A DNA stretch of 64,000 bases from Acidovorax_G lacteus (GCF_039540375.1 NZ_BAABEX010000005.1:1-64000), one strand, 5' to 3'; counted from the first letter of the stretch, positions 38,995-48,540 are shown. Made by a program: numbers and translations. The notes: generated by a model from the sequence alone, not told the origin.

Positions 38995-39945
38995 ATGACT
39001 GTTTTGGATCTACCCCCCCTCGAAGTGCTGCCGCGCGACCTGTCGGCCTACCGCCAGGGCAACACGGGCATCGACTACGTGCACCGATTCGATTCGGGCC
39101 GGCCCGGGCCGCATGTGCTGATCAACGCACTCACGCATGGCAATGAAATCTGCGGCATGGTGGCCGCCACGCGCCTGCTCGACGAGGGGGTGCGCCCGCG
39201 CATCGGTACGCTCACCGTGAGCTTTGCGCACGTCGAGGCCTACAACGCCTTCGACCCCGCGCAGCCCTTTGCCAACCGCCAGATGGTGGACAACCTCAAC
39301 CGCGTGTGGTCGGCCGCGCAGCTCGATGGCCCGGGCGATTCGCCCGAGCTGCGCCGCGCGCGCGCCCTGCGCCCGGTGGTGGCCGCGGCCGACCATGTGC
39401 TCGACATCCATTCCACCAGCCAGCCCGTGGCACCGTTCTGGGTGTACCCCGACACGCCGGGCAACGCCGCCGTGGCGCTGGCCGTAGGCGGCCCGGCCAT
39501 CCACCTGTTGATGTCCGACGGCCTGGGCACGGGCACGCCACTGATCCAGTGCGCGCCGCATGGCCGGGCCGGTGCGCCGGGTGCGGCGCTGGTGGTGGAG
39601 TGCGGGCAGCACTTTGCGCAGTCGGCCGCCGACACGGCCGTGGCCACGACCTGGGCCTTTTTGGCGCATTGCGGCCTGATCGATGCCGACGCTGTGCCCG
39701 GCGGCGTGGTCCGGCCCGCCGCACACCGCTATGCGCTGCTCGAAACCTTTGTGGTGCAGACGCCCGACTTTGCGTTTGTGCGTCCGCTCGTGGGTTTTGA
39801 AACCTTTGCGCGGGGCGAACTGATTGCCACCGACGGGCCGCACCGCATCGTGTCGCCCTGCGACGGCTGCACGGTGTTCATGCCCACGCGCGAGCCCATC
39901 GTGGGGCGCGAAGGGGTGTACCTCACGCGGCCGCTGCAAGCCTGA
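38995..39945 (+). CDS. Succinylglutamate desuccinylase/aspartoacylase-family zinc hydrolase
   Basis: An M14-like deacylase of 316 residues. Zinc ligands are expected at His48 and Glu51 in LTHGNEICG and at the His of DIHSTSQP; VVECGQH is a further family motif. A C-terminal beta-domain (~245-316) contains the HRIVSPCDGCTVFMPTRE segment. The substrate, an N-acyl amino acid or similar, cannot be assigned. It follows the GTPase gene on the same strand after 115 bases. Confidence 0.88.
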   Translation: MTVLDLPPLEVLPRDLSAYRQGNTGIDYVHRFDSGRPGPHVLINALTHGNEICGMVAATRLLDEGVRPRIGTLTVSFAHVEAYNAFDPAQPFANRQMVDNLNRVWSAAQLDGPGDSPELRRARALRPVVAAADHVLDIHSTSQPVAPFWVYPDTPGNAAVALAVGGPAIHLLMSDGLGTGTPLIQCAPHGRAGAPGAALVVECGQHFAQSAADTAVATTWAFLAHCGLIDADAVPGGVVRPAAHRYALLETFVVQTPDFAFVRPLVGFETFARGELIATDGPHRIVSPCDGCTVFMPTREPIVGREGVYLTRPLQA

Positions 39946-40004
39946 GCAACAGGCGCGCACGCTGCGGGCCTGTGCAGGCCAGGGCGGCGGCACGTCTGGG
40001 CTGG

Positions 40005-40904
40005 TCAGGGCGGCAGCGTGGCCTGCGTGCGCTCGGTGCGCACCAGGTACAGGCCGCTGGCGATGATGATGGCGCCGCCCATCAGCGTGGCGGCGTCGGG
40101 CACGGCCAGCCAGATCAGCCAATCCAGCCCCACGCCCCAGGCCAGGGCCGTGTATTCAAATGGCGCCACCACCGACGCCTGCCCGTGCCGGAAGGCCTCC
40201 GTGATCGCCAATTGCCCCAGAAAACCCGTGACCGCCAGCCCCGCCACCCACGGTGCATGCGCGGCCGCCACGGGCTGCCAGCCGGGCCAGGCCAGCGCGC
40301 CCGCGCCCAGGGCCAGCAGGGTGGTCGTCCAGAACACCATGCTCGCGCTCGAATCGGTGCGGCTGAGCAGCCGCCCGGTGATGGCCGACAGCGCATAGCA
40401 GCTGGCGGCCCCCAGCACGGCCAGCGCGCCTGCGTTCCACATCGACGCGCCATCGGGCCGCAGCGCCACCAGCACGCCCACCATCCCCATCGCAATCGCC
40501 ACCCAGTGCGCAGCGCGCACGCGCTCGTGCAGCACCACGGTGGACAGCAGCGTGATCAGCAGCGGCGCAATGAAGAACAGCGTGTACGCCTCGGCCAGCC
40601 CCAGCGACTTGAGCGCAAACGCAAACAAGGCCAGCATGGTCACATTGAGCGCGCCGCGCAACAGGTGCAGCGGCCAGCGCACGCGCAGCAGCGTGGGCCC
40701 CTGCTGGCGCCACCACACATAGGCCGCCACCAGCGGCAGCGCCGCCCAGCCGCGCAGCGCAGCCACCTGCACGGCCGGGTAGTGGGCCGACAACTGCTTG
40801 AGCAGCGCGTCCATCAGCGAAAAACAGCCCACAGCCGCGAGCATGGCCAGGATGCCGCGCAGGTTGCCGTGGGACGTTGCATAAGAAGAATCAGGCACAG
40901 GCAT
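40005..40904 (-). CDS. DMT-superfamily (EamA) transporter
   Basis: A 299-residue inner-membrane exporter-like protein with ten hydrophobic helices forming two EamA repeats. The first begins GILAMLAAVGCFSLMDALLK, and the second spans ~155-290 with GLAVTGFLGQLAITEAFRHG. The substrate is unknown; metabolite or drug exporters share the fold. The start at 40904 is the first plausible ATG before helix 1. It is divergent from the GNAT gene, with 102 bases between starts. Confidence 0.88.
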   Translation of the reverse strand: MPVPDSSYATSHGNLRGILAMLAAVGCFSLMDALLKQLSAHYPAVQVAALRGWAALPLVAAYVWWRQQGPTLLRVRWPLHLLRGALNVTMLALFAFALKSLGLAEAYTLFFIAPLLITLLSTVVLHERVRAAHWVAIAMGMVGVLVALRPDGASMWNAGALAVLGAASCYALSAITGRLLSRTDSSASMVFWTTTLLALGAGALAWPGWQPVAAAHAPWVAGLAVTGFLGQLAITEAFRHGQASVVAPFEYTALAWGVGLDWLIWLAVPDAATLMGGAIIIASGLYLVRTERTQATLPP

Positions 40905-41006
40905 CCATACACACCGCCGAGTCCAAGAGCCCATGCGGCAAAAGGCGGCAGTGTAGAAGCTTCCTGCCGACGTTCCATCGAGAGCGCCAGACCGTATGCT
41001 CGGCGC

Positions 41007-41567
41007 ATGAGCACAATGCCCTCTGAAAGCGCCGATGACGCGGTGCGGCCACCGACCCGGATCGTGTTGCCGCACAGCAGCACGGTCCGCTGGCGTCGCG
41101 AGGCGCCGCAAGACGCCCAGCCACTGCGTGCCCTGCGCATGGCCGTGCGGGCCGCTGACTTTGCGCTGCTGGGCCTTGCGCCTGCGCAACTGCAGGCGCT
41201 GTGTGCACAGCAGGTGGACAGCCAGTGGCAGCAATACCGGGCACGCTTTCCGGACGTGTACTGCGAGGTGGCCGAGCAGGCTGGCTCGCTAGTGGGGGCC
41301 ATGGCATGGCGATCTGAGCGGGGCGGGGCTGCGGCACTGCATCTGGTGGACATCGGGGTGCATCCGCAGTGGCAAAGCCAGGGGCTGGGCACGGCCATGT
41401 TGCGGGGGCTGATGGCGTGTGCCGACGCGCACGCCTTGCCGGTGCGGCTGGAGGTGTTGCGCCACAGTCGCGCACGCGACTGGTACATCCGCTGGGGTTT
41501 CGCCCCGGTCGATGGAGCGGGCCTGACGATGCACGAGACCCTGGTTCGTCCGGCACAGCGGCCGTAG
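41007..41567 (+). CDS. GNAT-family N-acetyltransferase
   Basis: A 186-residue acetyltransferase. The acetyl-CoA-binding motif A is LVDIGVHPQWQSQGLGTAML (Q/R-x-x-G-x-G/A type), and motif B contains ARDWYIRWGFAPVDG. The acceptor is unknown. The ATG at 41007 is preferred over the long upstream open frame, which is a shadow of the transporter gene. It converges with the Tat-signal protein 33 bases away. Confidence 0.87.
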   Translation: MSTMPSESADDAVRPPTRIVLPHSSTVRWRREAPQDAQPLRALRMAVRAADFALLGLAPAQLQALCAQQVDSQWQQYRARFPDVYCEVAEQAGSLVGAMAWRSERGGAAALHLVDIGVHPQWQSQGLGTAMLRGLMACADAHALPVRLEVLRHSRARDWYIRWGFAPVDGAGLTMHETLVRPAQRP

Positions 41568-41600
41568 CCAACCGCGTTGGGGCGTGCTGGCAGGTGTGGG

Positions 41601-42002
41601 TCAGAGCCGCAGGAACACCGCTTCCACAAGTCGCCCCTGGGCGTCGTTGGGACTCAGGAACACCGCATGGCGGCCGAGCGCCGGGTGCTCGAGTTGCCAG
41701 GTGTCCTGGGCCACGCCTGCGCCTGGGCATTCAAAAACCAGACGGAAGCTGCGTTGCGGGTCGGTCGCACGCGGCGTATCGGTCAGGGGCCCGGCCTGCC
41801 GCAGCGCCAGTGCATGCGACGGCGCTCCGCTTGAGCCCACCGGGGTGATGTGAAAGTTCTCACCCACCAGCGGCACAAAGTGGCGCAGCTCCAGCGAAGC
41901 ACCCTCGGCCGTCTTGGCGGAGGCCGCGGTCGCGCCGGTGAGCAATACCGAGGCCACGCTGGCCTCCATCAGGGTTCGGCGGGAGAGAGAGATGTCTGGC
42001 AT
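41601..42002 (-). CDS. Tat-signal small secreted protein (DUF6916-like)
   Basis: A 133-residue protein with a twin-arginine leader (SRRTLMEASVASVLL) ending near ASA, so it is probably exported folded. The mature part has LRHFVPLVGENFHI and FRLVFECP, a pattern I associate with DUF6916 proteins found beside tail-collar proteins. The function is unknown. It is divergent from the three tail-collar genes with 273 bases between. That gap contains a perfect palindrome, GGCCTCTGAGGCC (42041-42053), and no other gene. Confidence 0.75.
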   Translation of the reverse strand: MPDISLSRRTLMEASVASVLLTGATAASAKTAEGASLELRHFVPLVGENFHITPVGSSGAPSHALALRQAGPLTDTPRATDPQRSFRLVFECPGAGVAQDTWQLEHPALGRHAVFLSPNDAQGRLVEAVFLRL

Positions 42003-42275
42003 GGCGTTTGGGGCGGAAGGCGCGCATCTTGCCCGAAGTCGGCCTCTGAGGCCATCGAATCTCGGCCACAAACACCGTCCCCCCATCCCGCAAAACGTAT
42101 CCAAATGTTCTTTTGCTCGCATCTATGGGCGGGAGTGATAAGGTTTCTCCCCTGCAAGACCCTGCGCACGCCGTGCCGCCCGGGCGCGATGTCGCGTGCA
42201 AACTCTCTTCCTTCTTTCAGCTGACGACTGCAGCGCTGCACCTGCCTGATTCGGAGTGCGCGCCGCGAATCCTGT

Positions 42276-42800
42276 ATGAGCACTCCTTACATCGGCGAGA
42301 TCCGCATGTTCGCCGGCAACTTTGCCCCGAGGGACTGGGCCTTCTGCGACGGGCGACTTCTGCCGATCACCGAATACGAAACCTTGTTTCAGCTCATCGG
42401 TACGACCTATGGCGGAGACGGTCAAAGTACCTTCGCGCTTCCCAACCTTCAGGGCCGCATTCCCGTGCACATGGGTGTCTTGACTCCCGGCGGTCGCAAC
42501 TTCGTGTTGAGCGAAATGGGTGGCGTCGAGGAGGTGACCTTGGGGGCGGCGCAGATGCCCAGCCACACCCACACCGCACTGGCAGCCAGCGGACCCGGAT
42601 TCCTCTCCACCCCAGCCAATGCGGTACCCGCGCGGCATCGCGATTACAAGGCGTTTGCCAATGCCGGTGCGCCGTCATCGTCGCTAGCTGCCTCTGCGGT
42701 GGCCAGTGTCGGGGGCAACCAGCCGCATGAAAACATGCCACCGTTTCTGGCGCTGTCTTTCATCATTGCCTTGTACGGCATCTTTCCTTCGCAGACGTAA
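42276..42800 (+). CDS. Phage tail collar domain protein 1 (microcystin-dependent-protein type)
   Basis: A 174-residue protein of the tail-collar/MdpB family. It opens with YIGEIRMFAGNFAPRDWAFC, DGRLLPI and LIGTTYGGDGQSTFALPNLQ; QMPSHTHTAL follows. It closes with MPPFLALSFIIALYGIFPSQ. These proteins resemble phage tail-fibre tips but occur as stand-alone chromosomal genes of unknown role. It is the first of three tandem paralogues with gaps of only 4 and 2 bases, clearly an operon. Confidence 0.9.
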   Translation: MSTPYIGEIRMFAGNFAPRDWAFCDGRLLPITEYETLFQLIGTTYGGDGQSTFALPNLQGRIPVHMGVLTPGGRNFVLSEMGGVEEVTLGAAQMPSHTHTALAASGPGFLSTPANAVPARHRDYKAFANAGAPSSSLAASAVASVGGNQPHENMPPFLALSFIIALYGIFPSQT

Positions 42801-42804
42801 CGCT

Positions 42805-43299
42805 ATGGCTGTGCCTTTCCTGTCGGAGATCCGCATGGTCTCCTTCAACTTCGCGCCCCAAGGGTGGGCCATGTGCAACGGACAACTGCTGCCAATCAAC
42901 CAAAACCAGGCGCTGTTTTCGCTGCTGGGCACCACCTACGGTGGCGACGGAAGGACCAACTTCGCCTTGCCCGATCTGCGCGGGCGCATGCCCATGCACT
43001 TCGGCAATGGTCACGTTCTGGGCGAACGCTCTGGTTCTGAGTCCGTGACCTTGAACATTTCCCAGATACCGACCCATACCCACACGGTCTCCGGCACCAG
43101 CGCACCGGGGACCGTGCGCAACCCGGCCAATGCGGTGCACGCAGGCGTGCGGGGCGGGTATGCCAGTGCAGCCACCGCGTCGATGGCGGAGACAGCTGTT
43201 TCTGCGGTGGGTGGGAGCCAGCCCCACAACAACATGCCGCCCTACCTGACCCTGGGGTTTGCCATTGCCCTGACGGGCGTTTATCCGTCTCAGAACTGA
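42805..43299 (+). CDS. Phage tail collar domain protein 2
   Basis: A 164-residue paralogue of its neighbours, with FLSEIRMVSFNFAPQGWAMC, NGQLLPI, LLGTTYGGDGRTNFALPDLR, QIPTHTHTV and the end MPPYLTLGFAIALTGVYPSQ. It starts 4 bases after the first collar gene. A long open frame upstream is overlap with gene 1. Three slightly different copies suggest a heteromeric fibre or receptor-binding assembly (inference). Confidence 0.9.
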   Translation: MAVPFLSEIRMVSFNFAPQGWAMCNGQLLPINQNQALFSLLGTTYGGDGRTNFALPDLRGRMPMHFGNGHVLGERSGSESVTLNISQIPTHTHTVSGTSAPGTVRNPANAVHAGVRGGYASAATASMAETAVSAVGGSQPHNNMPPYLTLGFAIALTGVYPSQN

Positions 43300-43301
43300 C
43301 C

Positions 43302-43820
43302 ATGGATCCATTTATCGCGGAAGTCCGCATGATGGGCTGCAACTTTGCACCCAGTGGCTGGGCGTTTTGCGACGGGCGGTTGCTGCCCCTGTCACAAAAT
43401 ACGGCGCTGTTTTCCCTGCTGGGTACCACCTATGGCGGTAACGGTAGCCAAAATTTTGCGCTGCCCGATCTGCAGGGGCGCATGCCCATGCACTGGGGGC
43501 AATCGGTAGGGTTGAGCGAGCGCACCCTCGGAGAGACCGGCGGCGCTGAGCAAGTCACCTTGGTGGAGTCCCAGATTCCGGTGCACCAGCACACGTTGAA
43601 TGTGGCCGGCCCCGCAGACGCGGCATTGGCAGACCCCTCCGGGGCTGTGCTCGGTCAGCCCACCCATCGCCCGTATGCCCCCGTGGGCACCACACCCGCG
43701 GTGACATCGACGCAGATGCTGGCCACAGCTGGCGGTAGTCAGCCGCACAACAACCTGCCGCCGTATCTTGTGCTCAATTTCGTGATTGCCATGCAGGGGA
43801 TCTTTCCCCCACGCACCTGA
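43302..43820 (+). CDS. Phage tail collar domain protein 3
   Basis: The third paralogue, 172 residues. It has FIAEVRMMGCNFAPSGWAFC, DGRLLPL, LLGTTYGGNGSQNFALPDLQ, QIPVHQHTLNV and LPPYLVLNFVIAMQGIFPPR. It starts 2 bases after the second. The large IPTL-CTERM secreted protein follows 77 bases later on the same strand and may belong to the same unit. Confidence 0.9.
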   Translation: MDPFIAEVRMMGCNFAPSGWAFCDGRLLPLSQNTALFSLLGTTYGGNGSQNFALPDLQGRMPMHWGQSVGLSERTLGETGGAEQVTLVESQIPVHQHTLNVAGPADAALADPSGAVLGQPTHRPYAPVGTTPAVTSTQMLATAGGSQPHNNLPPYLVLNFVIAMQGIFPPRT

Positions 43821-43897
43821 TGCGCCTTGTCAGGGCAGGCCACCGATGCTTGTCCGCGTCTTCGGCCCTCTGCGACATTTTCTGATTGTTCTTGTTC

Positions 43898-46800
43898 ATG
43901 CGTCGAATCTTTGCTGCCCTGAGTCTGTCGGTGATCGCCGGCTCCGTGAGTGCTGCGGGGCCTGCCCCTTCGGCAGCCCTGGTGCAGCGAGAGCTTGCCG
44001 AGCGCCAGCATCGTTTTCTGTCGTTGCCCGCCGAGGCTTCGGGGGGCGCTGCCTTCCGGGCCATGGTGCCGGGCCGCCAGATCGGTTTTGACACGCAGGG
44101 CGTGGTCATGGATGCGCGCGAAGGGGCGGGGCTGCAGTCCAAACAAGGCGGCGTGGGGCCTTTGCGCATGCGCTTTGAGGGTGCGGCGCCGGTACAGCCT
44201 CAGGGCTTTGACGCGTCGCCTGCGCAGTACCACTGGCTGGTGGGTCCCTCGGCGGCGTCTTGGCAGACGCATCTGCGCACCTATGCCGGTATTGCCTACC
44301 GCCAGGTGTGGCCGGGTATCGATGCCGTGTTCACGGGCAGCGCAGCAGGACTCAAGTACCAGTTCGAGCTTGCACCCGGCGCAGACCCGGCACGCGTGGC
44401 CTGGGTGGTCGAAGGTGCTGACCGTGCGGAAGTGCTGTCCGATGGGTCGCTGGTGTGGCATGTCGCGGGCCAGCGCATGGCCGATGCGGCACCGCTGGTG
44501 TTTCAGCCGGGTGCAGGTGGGCAAGGGCAGGTCGTCGTGACTTCCGCCTACCGGCTTGAGTCTTTAGGGGCACAGCGTTGGCGCGTGGGCTTTCGCCTGG
44601 GTGCTTACGACGCCAGCCGGCCCCTGATCATCGACCCTGCCTGGACAGGTTACTCGGGCCTGGTGGGTGGCAATTCCGACGACCTGGTGTACGCCGTGGC
44701 GCGCGACAGCGACGGCAATACCTACGCCTGCGGGGTGACCCAGTCCACCGACCTGCCGGTGACCACGGGCGGCGGGGCCCGTGGCGCAACCGATGCCTTT
44801 GTGGTCAAGTTCAACGCCAGTGGCGCTGTGCAGTTTGTGACCTACGTGGGCGGCAGTGGTGAGGATGCATGCCATGGCCTGGCGCTGGATGGCCTCGGGC
44901 GGATCTATCTGGCGGGTGGCACCACCTCGAACAACTTTCCCGCCGTGGGGACCGATGCCGCCAACCGGCTGCGCCGCAGCAAGACCGGCGACCACAAAGA
45001 CGCCTTCGTGGTGCGTCTGGCCAACGACGGTGCCAGCGTGGGCTATGCAGGCTACATCGGTGGCAGTGAAGACGACCAGGCCAACGGCATCGCCGTCGAT
45101 GCGCTGGGACGCGCCTACGTGACGGGCTATTCCGTGTGTACCGCGTCGGCGGGCAGTGGATGCACCACGGCGGCGCCACAGTTTCCGGCACACGTCGGGC
45201 CACGCACCAGCCACGGCGGAGATGCCTCCGCGACGGGCGGCATGGACCCGTTCCTGGCCCGGGTCGCGGCAAATGGCTCCACGCTGGAGTACGCAGGCTT
45301 TCTGGGGGGAGACGGCGGCGATGAAGCAGGCCACGCGGTCGCCGTGAAGTCCGATGGCAGCGCCGTGGTCGTCGGTGCCACCAATTCCAGCGCGGCGTCG
45401 CTGCCCACTTTGACCGGCTTTCGCACCATCACCAACAGCGACCGCACAGCCGACCTGCTGGACGCTTTTGTCGCGACGGTTCCGGAATCGGGTGGCAGTG
45501 TGACCGTGGAACTGCTCACCGGCTCTGGTGCGGGCATCGACCGCGCACTGGCCGTGGCAATCGCCGCAGATGGTTCCGTGCTGGTGGGGGGGGAGACGAG
45601 TTCATCCAATTTTCCGGCCAACAACGCCGGAGCCCGGGCGCTGGCCAACGGGCCCTACGCTTCGAACAGCGGCGGCATGGACGGCTTCATCGTGCGACTG
45701 GGCGGCAGCCTGCCGTATGCAACCTACTTGGGAGGCAGCGGGTACGACAGCGTCGGCGGCATCGCACAGGATGCCGATGCGGTGTACGTCGTGGGGCAGA
45801 CGGCATCGGGGGCGGGCTTTCCGGTGCAGGCACAAAGCGGCTTGACCACCACCCCGCGCGGGCTGGACGACGGCTTCATCGTGCGGCTGACCCACCGCAC
45901 CGCAGGCAGTGCTGCCCAGGTGGCCTACAGCGGTTTTCTGGGGACGGCGGCTTACGACGGCATGTGGGCCGTGGCCGCGGGCACTCTGGGGGCGGACACC
46001 ATCCTGTCGGTGGGCGGCTTTACCAGCACATCCGGCTCCAATGGGTTGACCGCGCCGACCACGGGTGCGCTGTCCGGCGGTGCCATGCGCTCCAACGGAC
46101 TCGTGCTGCGCATCGATCCGTTCGGGCCGCCTGCGGCCATGACGGTGGAGAGCGGCAATGGCCAGAGCACCCAAATCGGTGCGGCGTTCGCGCAGTCGCT
46201 TTCGTTGAAGATCACGGATCAGGACGGCCGCGCATTGCCCGGGGTGGTGGTGAACTTCTCGGTGCCCGGCAGCGGCGCATCCGCCTCGCTCGCGCCCTCG
46301 ACATCGGCCACCACCGACGCCGCAGGCGTTGCCACCGTGACCGCCACGGCCAACATGGTGGCCGGCAGCTACAACGTGAGCGCCACCTCCGGCAGCCTCA
46401 CGGCCCAGTTCGCCCTGACCAACGCGCAGGGCTCGCAGGTCGGCTTCAGCGTGACGGCTTCGCCAGGCAGCGTCGTATTTGGTGGGCAGGCGACCTTGTC
46501 CACCTCGGGCGGCGCGGGCACTGGCGCGGTCAGCTATGCCGTGACGGCGGGCGGCTCCTTCTGCTCGGTCACGGGCAGCACCTTGTCTGCCACCGGCGCT
46601 GGCACCTGTACCGTGACGGCCACCAAAGCGTCCGACGGGAACTACCAGGCCGCCACCGCGACGGTGGATGTGACGGTGACCAAGGCAGAGCAGGCCGGGC
46701 TTTCTGTCGTGGCCAACCCGGCTTCGGTGGTGCTCAATGGAACCGCTGCGCTGTCGACCACCGGCGGCACTGGTGCTGGCGCTGTGAGCTATGCGGTGAC

Positions 46801-48514
46801 CGCAGGGGCCACCTCGTGTTCGGTGACAGGCAGCACGCTCACGGCGCTGGCGATTGGCAACTGCACGGTCACCGCGACGAAGGCAGGCGATGCCAACTAC
46901 AACCCGGTGACGGGCACCGTTCAGGTGACGGTCACCCGCGCAAGCCAGAGCCCGCTGACGGTGTCGGCCGCCCCGTCTCCCTCGGTGCAGGTCAATAGAT
47001 CGGCGACGCTGTCCACCACTGGCGGCTCGGGTACCGGGTCGGTGGCGTACGCCGTCACGGCGGGCGCTTCGTTCTGCTCTGTCAGCGGTGCCGTGGTCAC
47101 CGGCGTGTTGCCGGGTACCTGCACCGTGACAGCGACCAAAGCGGCCGACGCCGATTTCGAGGCGGTCACCGCCACCCTGGACATCACCGTGGGCAAAGCC
47201 GACCAGGCTGGGCTGACGGCGGTCGCATCGCCCGCGGCGATTGTGTATCTGGGTACCTCGGCGTTGTCTACCACTGGGGGCTCGGGCTCCGGTGTCGTGA
47301 GCTACAGCATCACGGCGGGTGCAGGCCAGTGTCAGCTCTCGGGTGCCACTGTCACCGGCATTGGCGTGGGCAACTGTACGGTCACGGCCACCAAGGCGGC
47401 CGATGCGCTGTACAACGCGGCTTCGGCCACGGTGGACATCACTGTTTCCAAGGCGGCGCAGCCCACGCTGACGCTGTCGGCCAACCCGGCCAGTCTGCAA
47501 CTGCAGCAGACCGCGAGCCTGTCGGTCTCGGGTGGCGCTGGAACGGGGGGCGTCGCGTACAGCGTCACCCAGGGGAGCACGTTCTGCAGCGTCACCGGCA
47601 GCACCGTGCGCGGTGATGCGCTGGGCACCTGTGAGATCACCGCGAGCAAGGCGGGTGATGCGTTCTATCTGCCCGCTACCGCCACGCTGAGCCTCAGCGT
47701 CGGCAAGATCGTGCAGACGATCACCTTTGCTGCCCTGCCTGCCAAAGCGCTGGGCGATGCCGACTTCACCGTGTCGGCCACCGCCAGCTCCAACCTGACA
47801 GTGTCGTTTGCCAGCGCCACTCCGGCGGTGTGCAGCGTGACGGGCGCCACCGTGCGCTTGCTGGGCGTGGGCACTTGCCGCCTCATGGCCTCGCAGGCGG
47901 GCGACGCCACCTACGCGGCTGCGTCGGCCGTGCAGCAGGACTTTGCAGTCACCGTCCCGGCAGGGGTCGGAACGTCCATTTCCGGCAACACCCCCGGTGG
48001 GCAGGTGTTGGCCACCACCGCGGCGCCCTGGCAGTTCACGGCTGCGGGCAACGGCCTGTACCAGAGCGCGGGCTTCATCGGCGTCTCCGGCCATCCCAAG
48101 TCGCCTGGGTCAGCCTTGTCGGGCTGGAGCTTCCCTTACGGCGTGTTCGACTTCGTTGCCACGGGCGGCGCGGTCGGCGGCTCGGTGTCCATCACCTTCA
48201 CCTACCCTCAGGCGCTGCCCGCCGGGGCGCGTTTCTGGAAGTACGGTCCTACGGCCTCCAACACCACGCCGCACTGGTACCCGTTTGACTCTGCGGTCGT
48301 TGCGGGCAACACCGTCACGATCACCATCATTGATGGAGGCTTGGGCGACGACGATCTCGTGGCCAACGGCATCGTGCGGGACGCTGGCGGCATTGGCGTG
48401 CCGGCACCGTCCAACGCGGCCTCGATTCCGACCCTGGGTGGATGGGCCTTGATCCTGCTGTCGGGCTTGCTGGGCCTGTGGGGCATGCGGCACAGCCGCC
48501 GCGTGGGCCGCTGA
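43898..48514 (+). CDS. Large secreted SBBP/Ig-repeat protein with IPTL-CTERM anchor
   Basis: A 1538-residue exported protein. The signal peptide MRRIFAALSLSVIAGSVSAA supports the ATG at 43898 rather than a TTG 12 bases earlier. An N-terminal domain (~25-245) of the type found with SBBP repeats leads to a run of SBBP-like beta-propeller repeats (~250-740; pattern DAFVVKFNASGAVQFVTYVG, GGSGEDACHGLALD). A Big-1-like Ig domain (~748-845) is followed by five ~85-residue Ig-like repeats (~848-1272), each with two Cys. The C terminus is an IPTL-CTERM signal: SIPTLGGWALILLSGLLGLW, then MRHSRR. This tripartite tail predicts sorting and surface anchoring. The role may be adhesion; the tail-collar genes upstream are possible partners. 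Confidence 0.92.
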   Translation: MRRIFAALSLSVIAGSVSAAGPAPSAALVQRELAERQHRFLSLPAEASGGAAFRAMVPGRQIGFDTQGVVMDAREGAGLQSKQGGVGPLRMRFEGAAPVQPQGFDASPAQYHWLVGPSAASWQTHLRTYAGIAYRQVWPGIDAVFTGSAAGLKYQFELAPGADPARVAWVVEGADRAEVLSDGSLVWHVAGQRMADAAPLVFQPGAGGQGQVVVTSAYRLESLGAQRWRVGFRLGAYDASRPLIIDPAWTGYSGLVGGNSDDLVYAVARDSDGNTYACGVTQSTDLPVTTGGGARGATDAFVVKFNASGAVQFVTYVGGSGEDACHGLALDGLGRIYLAGGTTSNNFPAVGTDAANRLRRSKTGDHKDAFVVRLANDGASVGYAGYIGGSEDDQANGIAVDALGRAYVTGYSVCTASAGSGCTTAAPQFPAHVGPRTSHGGDASATGGMDPFLARVAANGSTLEYAGFLGGDGGDEAGHAVAVKSDGSAVVVGATNSSAASLPTLTGFRTITNSDRTADLLDAFVATVPESGGSVTVELLTGSGAGIDRALAVAIAADGSVLVGGETSSSNFPANNAGARALANGPYASNSGGMDGFIVRLGGSLPYATYLGGSGYDSVGGIAQDADAVYVVGQTASGAGFPVQAQSGLTTTPRGLDDGFIVRLTHRTAGSAAQVAYSGFLGTAAYDGMWAVAAGTLGADTILSVGGFTSTSGSNGLTAPTTGALSGGAMRSNGLVLRIDPFGPPAAMTVESGNGQSTQIGAAFAQSLSLKITDQDGRALPGVVVNFSVPGSGASASLAPSTSATTDAAGVATVTATANMVAGSYNVSATSGSLTAQFALTNAQGSQVGFSVTASPGSVVFGGQATLSTSGGAGTGAVSYAVTAGGSFCSVTGSTLSATGAGTCTVTATKASDGNYQAATATVDVTVTKAEQAGLSVVANPASVVLNGTAALSTTGGTGAGAVSYAVTAGATSCSVTGSTLTALAIGNCTVTATKAGDANYNPVTGTVQVTVTRASQSPLTVSAAPSPSVQVNRSATLSTTGGSGTGSVAYAVTAGASFCSVSGAVVTGVLPGTCTVTATKAADADFEAVTATLDITVGKADQAGLTAVASPAAIVYLGTSALSTTGGSGSGVVSYSITAGAGQCQLSGATVTGIGVGNCTVTATKAADALYNAASATVDITVSKAAQPTLTLSANPASLQLQQTASLSVSGGAGTGGVAYSVTQGSTFCSVTGSTVRGDALGTCEITASKAGDAFYLPATATLSLSVGKIVQTITFAALPAKALGDADFTVSATASSNLTVSFASATPAVCSVTGATVRLLGVGTCRLMASQAGDATYAAASAVQQDFAVTVPAGVGTSISGNTPGGQVLATTAAPWQFTAAGNGLYQSAGFIGVSGHPKSPGSALSGWSFPYGVFDFVATGGAVGGSVSITFTYPQALPAGARFWKYGPTASNTTPHWYPFDSAVVAGNTVTITIIDGGLGDDDLVANGIVRDAGGIGVPAPSNAASIPTLGGWALILLSGLLGLWGMRHSRRVGR
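46439..47715 (+). repeat. Five tandem ~255-bp Ig-like coding repeats
   Basis: Units start near 46439, 46693, 46948, 47206 and 47461. Each encodes a core like LSTTGGSGTGSVAYAVTAG, then FCSV, and GTCTVTATKAADA. A diverged sixth unit follows. DNA similarity between units makes the region prone to recombination or collapse in assembly. Confidence 0.85.
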
Positions 48515-48540
48515 CGCACATCCGCCTTGGCCGCGCGGCA

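Noticed and set aside
42276..43820. Prophage remnant
   Set aside because: Only tail-collar-domain genes occur, without integrase, capsid, portal, lysis or attachment sites; stand-alone tail-collar operons are known.
46439..47715. Regular ~255-base periodicity considered as CRISPR or tandem non-coding repeat
   Set aside because: The units are in frame, encode Ig-like domains and lack short identical repeats separated by unique spacers.
45602..48094. 830-codon antisense frame opposite the IPTL-CTERM gene
   Set aside because: It mirrors the Ig-like repeats and contains no independent motif.
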